Below, piece after piece: positions 45,308-54,072 of a stretch of 64,000 nt of DNA. The translations under genes were made by a program, and so were the position numbers. This DNA comes from VAZQ01 sp963840535. GTDB lineage: Bacteria; Pseudomonadota; Alphaproteobacteria; Rhizobiales; Xanthobacteraceae. Position 1 is the stretch's first letter. Every line of letters starts with the position of its first letter. The notes under the pieces are model-generated. The model saw only the letters and a program-made list of their open reading frames with translations. It was not told the origin of the DNA and made no database searches. The stretch covers positions 124,001 to 188,000 of the forward strand of contig CAWIZJ010000043.1 of assembly GCA_963840535.1 (NCBI GenBank), given 5' to 3'.

Positions 45308-45688
45308 TTATCTTCGGTCCGTCGGATCGGAAATCGCCAAGCCCAATCGTTCGGCGATGCCATGGAGCCGCCGGTCGCGCGTCCAGAGCGCTGCTCCCGC
45401 GGTCAACCGAACCGCCGCCAGCAGATGGACATCAAGATACCCGATCCCACATCCAAACAACGCGTGGCGGTCGATGAAACGCAGCACCTCCGCGTCCGTT
45501 GCGACAACGGACTGCGGCAAGTCCGAGATGGCGCCAAGGATGACCCGGCGCTGCCGCAAGTTCCCGAGCGAAAGCTCGCCGATCACAAATGGGTGTGTCA
45601 GGACCGTTCCGGTGTCCAGCAGTTCCACCAGCGCCTCGTCGCCCGTCCGCAGGTGGTCGACCCAGACCGAGGTATCGACCAGGATCAC
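45308..45688 (-). CDS. vapC: VapC-type PIN ribonuclease toxin (126 aa)
   Basis: VapC toxins cut tRNA or rRNA. The PIN-domain acids are present: Asp5 in ILVDTSVWVDHLR, Glu in LTHPFVIGELSLGNLR, and the distal Asp in GCGIGYLDVHLLAAVRLTAG with LWTRDRRLHGIAERL. Length and pattern match the Rv0624/VapC2 type. Its start overlaps the stop of vapB by four bases. Unlike the vapC at 32076, this one looks functional. It sits between uvrA and ssb. Confidence 0.93.
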   Translation of the reverse strand: MILVDTSVWVDHLRTGDEALVELLDTGTVLTHPFVIGELSLGNLRQRRVILGAISDLPQSVVATDAEVLRFIDRHALFGCGIGYLDVHLLAAVRLTAGAALWTRDRRLHGIAERLGLAISDPTDRR

Positions 45689-45882
45689 GCCGGGCGCGGC
45701 CGTCGCCGCGCAGGCGCGGCCAGATCCGGTTCATGGCCGCCCAGACGGGCCAATCGCCGCGCGCTCTCGCGCGCGATCAAAGCCTTGAGCGCTTCTCGGA
45801 CCAGGGCGGATTTCTCCTTGATACCGGTGAACGCCTGCGCCTTGGCCAGCAGTTCATCGTCGAGCGCCAAAGTCGTTCGCAT
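45685..45882 (-). CDS. vapB: VapB-type antitoxin (65 aa)
   Basis: The sequence MRTTLALDDELLAKAQAFTG, then IKEKSALVREALKALIARES and ARRLARLGG, is the ribbon-helix-helix antitoxin of the VapB/DUF2191 type that pairs with VapC of this class. The RHH part binds the operator; the Arg-rich, Pro-rich tail binds the toxin. ATG 45882 is chosen by the family start. It is co-translated with vapC. The pair is on the minus strand, divergent from ssb. Confidence 0.9.
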   Translation of the reverse strand: MRTTLALDDELLAKAQAFTGIKEKSALVREALKALIARESARRLARLGGHEPDLAAPARRRPRPA

Positions 45883-46017
45883 CTGCGATGCCTGTTTTCT
45901 TGCAATCCTGCCCATTCCGGTCAGGCACGAATATATCACCGATTGATGGCCCCTCCAATGCCTCCGGTGCGGTACAGGACGGAGCATGACGGTTGAAACC
46001 AACGGAAGGCTATGCTA

Positions 46018-46032
46018 GAACAAACAGTGAAC
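46018..46032. promoter_or_regulatory. LexA box (GAAC-N7-GAAC) upstream of ssb
   Basis: GAAC-AAACAGT-GAAC is an exact match to the direct-repeat SOS box of Alphaproteobacteria. It lies 115 bases before the ssb start. The nearest divergent gene is vapB (45882), not uvrA, so the toxin-antitoxin pair now stands between the box and uvrA. Confidence 0.75.
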
Positions 46033-46147
46033 ATGCGCCGCTCCCCGTCGGGCATTGCGCCTTGTGGAAAAGCGGGACGGCAATGGTCGCATGCGGGACG
46101 CGGGTCCCCACTTATGACAATGGTAACAGCGACAGCGGGAGACGGTC

Positions 46148-46636
46148 ATGGCAGGCTCGGTCAACAAGGTGATCCTCGTCGGCAATCTCGGTCGGGATCC
46201 TGAGGTCAGGCGCACGCAGGATGGACGGCCGATCGTGAACTTCACCTTGGCGACGTCGGAGAACTGGCGCGACAAGGCGACCGGGGAGCGCCGCGAGAAG
46301 ACGGAATGGCATCGCGTCGTCATCTTCAACGAGAACCTCTGCCGGATCGCCGAGCAGTACTTGAAGAAGGGCTCCAAGGTGTATCTCGAGGGCCAGTTGC
46401 AGACGCGAAAATGGCAGGATCAATCCGGCCAGGACAAGTACACCACCGAGGTCGTGCTGCAGTTCAACGGGCAGCTGACGATGCTCGACCGGGCCGGGGA
46501 GCGGGGCGGGGGTGACGTCGGCTCTTCCGACAATGGCGGCGATTTCGGCTCCTCCGGTCCGTCGTCGCGCGAGAAGCAACCGGCGCTGGCAGGCGCCGGC
46601 AAGCACGGCGACATGGATGACGAGATTCCGTTTTAG
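46148..46636 (+). CDS. ssb: Single-stranded DNA-binding protein (162 aa)
   Basis: SSB coats single-stranded DNA in replication, recombination and repair. The OB-fold reads MAGSVNKVILVGNLGRDPEV, NFTLATSENWRDKATGERRE, WHRVVIFNENLCRIAEQYLK and VYLEGQLQTRKWQDQSGQDK. A Gly/Ser-rich linker leads to the conserved acidic tip DMDDEIPF that binds partner proteins. The start at 46148 follows a purine-rich gggagacggtc. A LexA box upstream suggests SOS induction. gyrA follows about 700 bases on, with one small gene in between. Confidence 0.97.
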   Translation: MAGSVNKVILVGNLGRDPEVRRTQDGRPIVNFTLATSENWRDKATGERREKTEWHRVVIFNENLCRIAEQYLKKGSKVYLEGQLQTRKWQDQSGQDKYTTEVVLQFNGQLTMLDRAGERGGGDVGSSDNGGDFGSSGPSSREKQPALAGAGKHGDMDDEIPF

Positions 46637-46715
46637 CGAGGCTCGTCCGGATCGCGCGGCGCGGCTCGCCGCGCAGTTCCGCAAGTCCCGCCAGCGCGCC
46701 GAAAGGTGACGCCGC

Positions 46716-46740
46716 GCGCGGGCGGATCTTGCGCCCGCGC
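46716..46740. terminator. GC-rich hairpin after ssb
   Basis: GCGCGGGC and GCCCGCGC form an eight-base stem around a nine-base loop, about 80 bases past the ssb stop. No T-run follows, so termination is uncertain. Confidence 0.45.
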
Positions 46741-46836
46741 TTGCAGGCACGACCGACCGAGCCATTTCGACCGTTGAGCTGCCGCGTCTGCGCGTCTACA
46801 GTCCGCTCCCGTTCGAGCCGCATCAGGGAGGGCGAA

Positions 46837-47148
46837 ATGGCCGCGCGCCGTTGGCTGACGTCGGTGATCGCGTTGTGCGCGTGTCTGTCGGTCACCGCCG
46901 CGGCGGCCGCGACCAAGAAGCGGACGCGAGCGGAAGCGCCGGTCGCGCGCGGCTGCTCCCATCCGATCCCGCCGTTCTGCATGGGAGTCACCTCGGGAAC
47001 GACGACCTACGCGCTGTTCGATGCCAATCCGTTCATTCCTCCGGGTACCGGCGTGACCGTCTGGGGCAGGGTCACCGGGGTGAGCCCATGCGGCACCGCG
47101 ATTTCCGTTACCAGGTGGCAGAGAAACAAGCTCAAGTGCAGGGCCTGA
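46837..47148 (+). CDS. Hypothetical exported protein (103 aa)
   Basis: A signal peptide (MAARRWLTSVIALCACLSVT, with cleavage near AAAAAT) leads to a mature part GCSHPIPPFCMGVTSGTTTY, then ALFDANPFIPPGTGVTVWGR and CGTAISVTRWQRNKLKC. Four mature Cys may pair. The FIPPGTGVTVWGRV stretch resembles an OB-like fold of small secreted proteins seen in Rhizobiales. Function is unknown. The ribosome site is the purine-rich cagggagggcgaa. Confidence 0.65.
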   Translation: MAARRWLTSVIALCACLSVTAAAAATKKRTRAEAPVARGCSHPIPPFCMGVTSGTTTYALFDANPFIPPGTGVTVWGRVTGVSPCGTAISVTRWQRNKLKCRA

Positions 47149-47361
47149 CGCTCTCGCCCCGGCGCCCACCGGTCGCACCGTCCGCTGCATGGTCGCGACT
47201 GGTCGCATGACGGGTTCGATCCACGCGGATCGGATCGTCGGATCGATAGTAAGCCACTGAATTCCCATCTGAAAATAGCTCTGATCCAATCCCTCGCGAG
47301 GGTGGCGCGGCCGCTTTGAATCGGCTAAGCAGTGCATTGCTCGCCACACGGATTAGTTCTC

Positions 47362-50118
47362 TTGGCAGACAACGACGACCATCCGCCGGAAAGCCCCGGT
47401 CCGTCCGATATCCGACCCGTCTCCATCGCGGAGGAGATGAAGCGCAGCTATCTCGATTACGCCATGAGCGTGATCGTGGCCCGCGCGCTGCCGGATGCTC
47501 GCGACGGCCTCAAGCCCGTGCACCGGCGCATTCTCTATTCCATGCACGAGAGCGGGCATACGCCCGACAAGAAGTACGTCAAGTCGGCGCGCGTGGTCGG
47601 CGACGTGATGGGCAAGTACCATCCGCACGGGGATCAGGCCATCTACGACGCGCTGGTGCGCATGGCGCAGGATTTCTCCATGCGCCTGCCGCTGATCGAC
47701 GGGCAGGGCAATTTCGGCTCGGTCGACGGCGATCCGCCCGCGGCCATGCGCTACACCGAATGCCGCCTCGCCCGGCCGGCCGTGGAGCTGCTCGACGACA
47801 TCGACAAGGACACCGTCGACTTCCAGCCGAACTACGACGGCAACGAGAAGGAACCGGTGGTGCTGCCGGCGCGCTTCCCGAACCTTCTCGTCAACGGGGC
47901 GGGCGGCATCGCGGTCGGCATGGCGACCAACATTCCCCCGCACAATCTCGGCGAGGTGATCGATGCCTGCATCGCGCTGATCGATAATCCGGAGCTCGGG
48001 CTCGACGACCTGATCGGCATCGTTCCCGGTCCCGATTTTCCGACCGGCGGCATCATTCTCGGCCGCGCCGGCATTCGCGCTGCCTACACCCATGGCCGCG
48101 GCTCGATCGTGATGCGCGGCAAGGTGGAGATCGAGACCCTGCGCGGCGATCGCGAGGCGATCATCGTCAGCGAGATTCCCTACCAGGTGAACAAGGCGGC
48201 GATGGTCGAGCGCATCGGCGAGCTGTGGCGGGAGAAGAAGATCGACGGCATCGCCGCGCTGCGCGACGAGTCCGACCGCGAAGGCTACCGCGTCGTCATC
48301 GAGCTGCGGCGCGACGCCATGCCCGACGTCGTGCTCAACCAGCTCTACCGCTACACCCCGCTGCAATCGACCTTCGGCGCCAACGTGGTCGCGCTCGACG
48401 GCGGGCGTCCGCTGGTGATGAACCTCAAGGACCTGCTGGCGTCCTTCATTCACTTCCGCGAAGACGTCGTCTCCCGGCGCACCAAGCACCTGCTCGGCAA
48501 GGCCCGCGACCGCGCCCATGTCCTGGTCGGGCTCGCCATCGCGGTGGCCAACATCGACGAGATCATCGCCCTCATTCGCGCCTCGCGGGACGCCAACGAG
48601 GCGCGCGAGGCCCTCATGGCCCGCGACTGGGCGGCGCGCGACGTCGAGGCCATGATCACGCTGATCGACGATCCCCGCCACAGGATGTCGGCGTCGGGCA
48701 CCTACAAGCTCTCCGCCGAGCAGGCGAAGGCCATTCTCGACCTGCGCCTGCAGCGTCTCACGGCGCTCGGCCGCGACGAGATCAAGGCCGAGCTCGACAA
48801 GCTCGCCGAGGAGATCGCCGATTACCTCGATATCCTGCGCTCGCGCGCGCGCATCCAGTCGATCGTCAAGGACGAGCTCGGTGCGGTGCGGACCAAGTTC
48901 GCCACGCCGCGCCGCACCGTGATCCTCGACCAGGAGGGCGAGGTCGAGGACGAGGACCTGATCCACCGCGAGGACATGGTGGTGACGGTCTCCCATCTCG
49001 GCTACGTCAAGCGCGTCCCGCTCTCGACCTATCGCGCGCAACGGCGCGGCGGCAAGGGCCGTGCCGGCATGCAGACGCGCGACGAGGACTTCGTGTCGCG
49101 GCTGTTCGTCGCCTCGACCCATACGCCGGTCCTGTTCTTCTCCTCGCACGGGCGGGTGTACAAGGAGAAGGTCTGGCGGCTGCCGCAAGCAGCGCCGCAG
49201 GCGCGCGGCAAGTCGCTGATCAACATCCTGCCGCTGGGACAGGGCGAGCTCGTCACCACCGTGATGCCGCTTCCCGAGGACGAGTCGACGTGGGGCCAGC
49301 TCGACGTGATGTTCGCCACCACGCGCGGCACCGTGCGGCGCAACAAGCTCTCCGACTTCGTCGACGTGCGCCGCTCGGGAATCATCGCCATGAAGCTCGA
49401 CGAGGGCGAGGGGATCGTCGACGTGCAGATCTGCACCGAGCGCGACGACGTGCTGCTCACCTCCGCCGGCGGCCAGTGCATCCGCTTCCCGGTCACCGAC
49501 GTGCGCGTGTTCCAGGGCCGCACCTCCATGGGCGTGCGCGGTATCGCGCTGGCCGACGGCGACAAGCTGATCTCGCTTTCGATCCTGCGGCATGTCGATG
49601 CCAGTGCGGAGGAGCGCGTGGCCTATCTCAGGCGCGCCATCGCCGTGCGGCGAGGCCTCAACGGCGAGGCGGAGGAGGCGGCGGCGGTCGATGCCGAGGA
49701 GGCGCAGGAAGCGCAGGCCGCCGACACGATCGAGCTCGGGGAGCAGCGCTACGTGGACATGTCGGCGGCCGAGCAGTTCGTGCTCACCGTGTCCGAGCGC
49801 GGCTACGGCAAGCGCTCCTCCTCCTACGAGTATCGGATCACCGGGCGCGGCGGCAAAGGCATCGTCGCCATGGACGTGCGCGAGCGCGACGGCACCCCGC
49901 GCAGGAAGACCGGGACGCTGATCGCTTCCTTCCCGGTCGAGGACGGCGACCAGATCATGCTGGTCACCGACGGCGGCCAGCTCATCCGCACGCGCGTGGA
50001 AGGCATCCGCATCGCCGGGCGCTCGACCCAGGGTGTGATCGTGTTCGACACCGCGGAAGGCGAGCGCGTGGTCTCGGTCGAGCGCATCAGCGAGGAGGGC
50101 GAGGAGGCCGGTGGCTGA
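47362..50118 (+). CDS. gyrA: DNA gyrase subunit A
   Basis: GyrA cuts and rejoins DNA in gyrase. TTG 47362 (LADNDDHPPESPGPSDIRPV) fits the family; GTG 47332 is an upstream alternative. The catalytic Tyr is in AAMRYTECRLA. The quinolone-determining loop is YHPHGDQAIYDALVRM, with Gln where E. coli has Ser83 and Asp conserved at the 87 position. The GyrA box QRRGGKG (in YRAQRRGGKGRAG) is present. The C-terminal pinwheel carries an acidic insertion (about 49670-49745, EEAAAVDAEEAQEAQAADT) not found in E. coli. The gene is intact over 2.7 kb. Confidence 0.97.
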   Translation: MADNDDHPPESPGPSDIRPVSIAEEMKRSYLDYAMSVIVARALPDARDGLKPVHRRILYSMHESGHTPDKKYVKSARVVGDVMGKYHPHGDQAIYDALVRMAQDFSMRLPLIDGQGNFGSVDGDPPAAMRYTECRLARPAVELLDDIDKDTVDFQPNYDGNEKEPVVLPARFPNLLVNGAGGIAVGMATNIPPHNLGEVIDACIALIDNPELGLDDLIGIVPGPDFPTGGIILGRAGIRAAYTHGRGSIVMRGKVEIETLRGDREAIIVSEIPYQVNKAAMVERIGELWREKKIDGIAALRDESDREGYRVVIELRRDAMPDVVLNQLYRYTPLQSTFGANVVALDGGRPLVMNLKDLLASFIHFREDVVSRRTKHLLGKARDRAHVLVGLAIAVANIDEIIALIRASRDANEAREALMARDWAARDVEAMITLIDDPRHRMSASGTYKLSAEQAKAILDLRLQRLTALGRDEIKAELDKLAEEIADYLDILRSRARIQSIVKDELGAVRTKFATPRRTVILDQEGEVEDEDLIHREDMVVTVSHLGYVKRVPLSTYRAQRRGGKGRAGMQTRDEDFVSRLFVASTHTPVLFFSSHGRVYKEKVWRLPQAAPQARGKSLINILPLGQGELVTTVMPLPEDESTWGQLDVMFATTRGTVRRNKLSDFVDVRRSGIIAMKLDEGEGIVDVQICTERDDVLLTSAGGQCIRFPVTDVRVFQGRTSMGVRGIALADGDKLISLSILRHVDASAEERVAYLRRAIAVRRGLNGEAEEAAAVDAEEAQEAQAADTIELGEQRYVDMSAAEQFVLTVSERGYGKRSSSYEYRITGRGGKGIVAMDVRERDGTPRRKTGTLIASFPVEDGDQIMLVTDGGQLIRTRVEGIRIAGRSTQGVIVFDTAEGERVVSVERISEEGEEAGG

Positions 50119-50162
50119 ACCGGTTGATAAATAGTGCGAGTTCGCGTCTCCGGTGTCGATGC

Positions 50163-50778
50163 ATGAATTGGGAATTGTTCGCAGCCTTTCTGTTGATCAC
50201 CGCGGTGCTGGTAGTCACGCCCGGGCCGATCGTGACCTTTGTCATCGCGACCGGGGCAAGCCGCGGCATCCGTGCGGCGCTCACGGCGGTGGCGGGCACG
50301 ACCCTCGGTAATGCCGTTCTCCTGGCGGGCATCGCGACAGGCCTGAGCTGGGTGGTCAGGAACGCGGCCGTGCTGTTCGAGATCCTGCGCTGGGTCGGCG
50401 CCGCCTACCTGATCTGGATCGGCATCCAGGCGTGGCGCCGCGCCGGCACGGGCGGCGACGGCGCCGCCCCGCGCGGGCGCGTGTATTTCCGGCGCGGCTT
50501 CGTCGTTGCGGTCTCGAACCCGAAGACGATCGCCTTCTTCACGGCCTTCCTGCCGCAGTTCGTCGATCCGAACCTTCCGGTCGAGCGCCAGCTTGCCGTG
50601 ATGTGCGCCGTCAGCGTGATCCTGGCGGCGATCCTCGACGCCGTCTGGGGGGTCGCGGCCGGCCTGGGACGGGCCTGGTTCATGGCGTCCTGGCGCGCCA
50701 GGCTGCTCGACCGGGTATCCGGGCTGGCGCTGATCGGCGGCGGCATCTGGCTGTCGCTGGCGCGGCGGCCGGCTATAG
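50163..50778 (+). CDS. LysE family amino acid exporter, stop codon lost
   Basis: LysE-type exporters have six membrane helices. From ATG 50163 (MNWELFAAFLLITAVLVVTP) the family motif TPGPIVTFVIATGASRGIRA is clear, followed by GAAYLIWIGIQAWRRA, RRGFVVAVSNPKTIAFFTAF and LPQFVDPN. The family end falls near GGGIWLSLARRPA (about 50778), but that frame has no stop until 51680. A TAG is present at 50774-50776 in another frame, so a one-base indel near the end probably removed the natural stop. The predicted product would have an unrelated tail of about 300 residues. Confidence 0.85.
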
Positions 50779-50789
50779 GCACGACCGCA

Positions 50790-50973
50790 ATGGCGACCGC
50801 CCGACGAGGACCAGCCGAAGCAGCGCAGCAACGTCGTTCGCCTGGGCACCGAGACCCTGTTCGCCATCGCCGACGAGCTGCGTCGGATGTACGACGCCGA
50901 CCTTCGCAAGAAGCCGACGGACAGGCTCGAGCGGCTCATGCGCAGGATCGAGCGCGGCGAGGACATCGGCTAG
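50790..50973 (+). pseudogene. Small helical protein, weak NepR-like pattern, frameshifted near its start
   Basis: A frame ending at 50973 reads DEDQPKQRSNVVRLGTETLF, then AIADELRRMYDADLRKKPTD and RLERLMRRIERGEDIG. It has no in-frame start; ATG 50790 in another frame supplies MATAR, so a one-base shift near 50800 is likely. The arrangement of two amphipathic helices with LRRMYD resembles NepR anti-sigma factors (LRAMYDxVVxxxxPDR), but only loosely, and no phyR or ecfG is nearby. It could be any small helical regulator. Confidence 0.45.
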
Positions 50974-50978
50974 CCATC

Positions 50979-51925
50979 CTACAGCGCCAGGTCCCAGTGC
51001 TCGCTGACGACATCGGTGCCGAAGCTGCGCCGCCGCTCGCTCGATGTCAGCCGGAAACCGGCGCGCTCGTAGACGTGGCGCGCCGCGGTGAGCACCTGAT
51101 GCGTCCACAGCGTGACGCTTCGATACCCGAGCTTGCGGGCGAAGCGAATGCATTCGTCGGTCAGCCGGGTGCCGAGGCCGCGCCCGCGCGCAACCGGGTC
51201 CACCAGCAGAAGGCGCAGGCGCGCGACCGTCTCGGAATCCTTCACCAGGAACACCGATCCGACATTGCGGCCGTCCATCTCGGCAATCCAGCAGCGCTCG
51301 CGCTTCGGGTCGTACTTGGCGGCGAAATCAGCGACGATCTGCGCGCACAGCCCTTCGAACTCCTCCGCCCAGCCGTACTCCCGCGCGTAGAGCTCGGCGT
51401 GCCGGGCGACCACCCAGCCGAGATCGCCGGGGCGCGGCCGGCGCAGGATGATGTCGCTCTCAGCCTTCGGCTCCGGGCCCATCATCATCTCGATTGCCTG
51501 CATGGCCGCGACCAGACGGTCCCGTTCCGGCACGGTCAGCCGGCCGAGCAGCGCGCCGACCTGCCGCTCGCTCCGCGTCTCCAGCGGAGCGAACGCCTTG
51601 CGGCCACGCGCGGTCATCGACAGAAAGCTCTGCCGGCCGTCGTCCGACGAGACGTCCTTGCCGATCAGCCGTCCTTGTGAAACCGGCGCAGGATCCGGCT
51701 CAGGTAGCCGGCATCGAGATCGAGATCGCGGGCGATCTCGCTCGCCGTGGTGCGGCCGCGCTGCCTGATCTCGTACAGCACGCGCGCTTCGGTCAGCGAG
51801 AACGGGCTGTCGAGCCAGCCGTCCTGCAGCACGCCCAGATTCTGCGTGTAGAAGCGGTTGAAGCGACGCACTGCGGCAACACGGTGCGCGTCGCTCGGGG
51901 CCGGAGCTTTCCATGCCTGCAGCAT
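50979..51925 (-). pseudogene. MarR-type regulator / GNAT acetyltransferase fusion, one frameshift
   Basis: The N-terminal frame from 51925 reads RFNRFYTQNLGVLQDGWLDS, then FSLTEARVLYEIRQRGRTTA and SEIARDLDLDAGYLSRILRR, a MarR winged helix. Near 51670 coding shifts to the frame that carries RQSFLSMTARGRKAFAPLET, then the GNAT domain: ILRRPRPGDLGWVVARHAEL, YDPKRERCWIAEMDGRNVGS, LLLVDPVARGRGLGTRLTDE (acetyl-CoA loop RGRGLG) and LGYRSVTLWTHQVLTAARHV. Such HTH-GNAT fusions are common in Proteobacteria. The shift separates the two domains. Confidence 0.85.
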
Positions 51926-51981
51926 CGGTCAATTAGTTGCCGGAGTCAAGTATCTGGCCGGGCGGCCGGCCGTGCCGCCTC

Positions 51982-52707
51982 TCAGCGCGCGCCGGCACGC
52001 TCCAGGATGCGCGCGATCTGCGAGTAGCCGCGACGGCGGGCATGTCCGAGCGCCGTGGTGCCGTGCCGATCGGGAACGGTGACGTCGGCGCCGGCCTTCA
52101 CCAGGGCGTCGACCACCGCCGTATGATTGGCGCCGCCGTTGCCGAGCACCACCGCCTCCAGCAATGCGGTCCAGCCCAGATTGTTGACGTGATCGAGCGG
52201 CGCCTTGGCGGCGATCAGGGCTCGTACGATGTCGACGTGCCCGAGATGGGCGGCCGCGATCAGCGCGGTGCCCTCGTACGGACTGGTGATGGCGCGGGCG
52301 CTGCCGCCGCCCTCGAGCGCGATCCTCAGAATCTCGAGGTCGTCGTTGACGGCGGCAATGGTGAGGGCGTCGTAGCGCTGGGCGTCGAGCGCGTTCGGAT
52401 CGGCGCCGAGCCGGATCAGCGCGCGCGCCGCCGCGTGCCGGCGCAGGAACACGGCTACGTGCAGGGGCGTGCGGCTGTTGGAGTCCTGGATGCTCGGCTT
52501 CTCGCCTGCGGCGATCAGCTTCTCGATCTCGTCGGTGGCGCCGCGCGCGGCGGCGTCGTGCAGCCCGGCATAGATGCGCAGGTCGCGCTCGCTCGGCGGC
52601 GTCTGCGCGGATGCGAGGCCGGCCGTGGCGGCGAGCAGTGCAGCCGCCGCCGGAATGCGCAGGGCGAGAGCGCTCCCTTTCGCGATCGCGGCACGGACGA
52701 TGCGCAT
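51982..52707 (-). CDS. Ankyrin repeat protein, exported (241 aa)
   Basis: After a signal peptide (MRIVRAAIAKGSALALRIPA, cleaved near ASAQT) come about six ankyrin repeats: NSRTPLHVAVFLRRHAAARA, RYDALTIAAVNDDLEILRIA, EGTALIAAAHLGHVDIVRAL, NLGWTALLEAVVLGNGGANH and HGTTALGHARRRGYSQIARI. Ankyrin stacks mediate protein binding; a periplasmic location is inferred from the leader. It is a standalone gene beside the MarR-GNAT fusion. Confidence 0.9.
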   Translation of the reverse strand: MRIVRAAIAKGSALALRIPAAAALLAATAGLASAQTPPSERDLRIYAGLHDAAARGATDEIEKLIAAGEKPSIQDSNSRTPLHVAVFLRRHAAARALIRLGADPNALDAQRYDALTIAAVNDDLEILRIALEGGGSARAITSPYEGTALIAAAHLGHVDIVRALIAAKAPLDHVNNLGWTALLEAVVLGNGGANHTAVVDALVKAGADVTVPDRHGTTALGHARRRGYSQIARILERAGAR

Positions 52708-52980
52708 GATGTCGGCCCAGGAGCGCGCCGTCGCTGGAGCGCGCCCGGGACATCCTAAGCAGAATTGCGCAGCTTGACCAACGGACTGCCCTCGCGGCTC
52801 ATGTCTGCACTCGGCGGAAGCGGACGTGCGGCCGCCAGGGAGGGGGACCGTTCATGACCCAGTGCCGACTCTGATGGCGTCGGCCGAGAGGTGGCGGGGT
52901 TGCGAAACGGCTCGTATGCCCGCTGACCGATCGCTTGGAATTCGATATCCTGCATCCAACCCTGGCTGGTAGGGAACCGA

Positions 52981-53975
52981 GTGCGATTCGATCAATTGAA
53001 TCGACGCGAGTTCATCACCCTTGTTCGGCGGCGCGGCGGCTGCGTGGCCGCTCGCGGCGCACGCGCAGCAGCCAGTAATGCCGGTTATCGGCTTTTTGCA
53101 CGGCGGGACGTCCGCGCCGTTCGTCGCGCAATTGGCCGCGTTCCAGCAGGGTCTCATGGAGGGCGGCTACGTCGTCGGCCAGAACGTCGCCATCGAATAT
53201 CGCTGGGCCGAGGGCAAGGTCGATCGTCTGCCTGACCTGGCGGCGGACTTGGTGCGCCGCAAGGTCGCGTATCGCGGCGGCGGGCGGTCCACCATCCAAC
53301 CTGGCGGCCAAGAACGCGACCACAACCATCCCGATGGTGTTCAACACCGGCGCCGATCCGGTGAAAATGGGCCTGGTCACGAACCTGCGCCAGCCTGGGG
53401 GCAACGTCACCGGCATCACCTTCATTTCCGAGGAGCTGGGGGCCAAGGCGCTCAGTCTGCTGCGCGAGCTGGTGCCGGGCGCCAAGACGATCGGGCTGAT
53501 GATCAATCCCAGCAATCCGGAAACGCCGCGCCGCTCGGCCGACGCAATCGCGGCGGCGCGCACACTCGGGCTGGCGATGGAGGTCGTGCACGCCGCGACC
53601 GCTCCCGACATCGAAAAGGCGTTCGATTCGCTCAGCGAGCGCCGGGTCGGTGCGCTGCTGCTCGGCGCCGACGCGTTCTACGGCGGCCGCATCCAGCAGA
53701 TCGTCTCGCTCGCCGCGCGTCACAAGATGCCGGCCATGTACTATCGGCGTGAGTTCGCCGAGGCCGGCAGTCTGGCAAGCTATGGAGCGAGCGTAGACGA
53801 CGCCTATCGTCAAGCCGGCGTCTACGTCGCACGCGTTCTCAATGGCGACAAGCCCGGCGAGCTGCCGGTGATGCAGGCGGCCAAGTTTGAGTTCGTCCTC
53901 AACCTCAAGACCGCCAGGGCGTTGGGCATCGACGTACCGATGGCCTTCTCGGCCGCCGCCGACGAAATCATCGAA
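52981..53975 (+). pseudogene. ABC_sub_bind family solute receptor, multiply frameshifted (array member 1)
   Basis: This belongs to the PF04392 group of orphan ABC-type receptors. The Tat-like leader is split: NRREFITL is in one frame and FGGAAAAWPLAAHAQQ in the next (shift near 53025). The frame changes again near 53269, and AAGGPPSNLAAKNATTTIPM, then GLVTNLRQPGGNVTGITFIS and ALLLGADAFYGGRIQQIVSL, follow. The natural stop after DEIIE has become TGT at 53976, so the open frame runs on into the intron to 54311. Three lesions mark it as dead. It is the first of the four-member array. Confidence 0.9.
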
Positions 53976-54072
53976 TGTCCCGCGATGTCGCTGATTGGCA
54001 CCCTTCTGCCGTTCGCGGCGATGCAATATCACGGCCGTAGTTGGGGTAGAGTCGAGATGTGGCGCGGTGGCT

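Noticed and set aside
48225..51680. 1151-codon plus-strand frame from within gyrA
   Set aside because: It is a shadow of gyrA up to 50118; only the LysE part (50163-50778) is real protein, and the rest is antisense of the MarR-GNAT gene.
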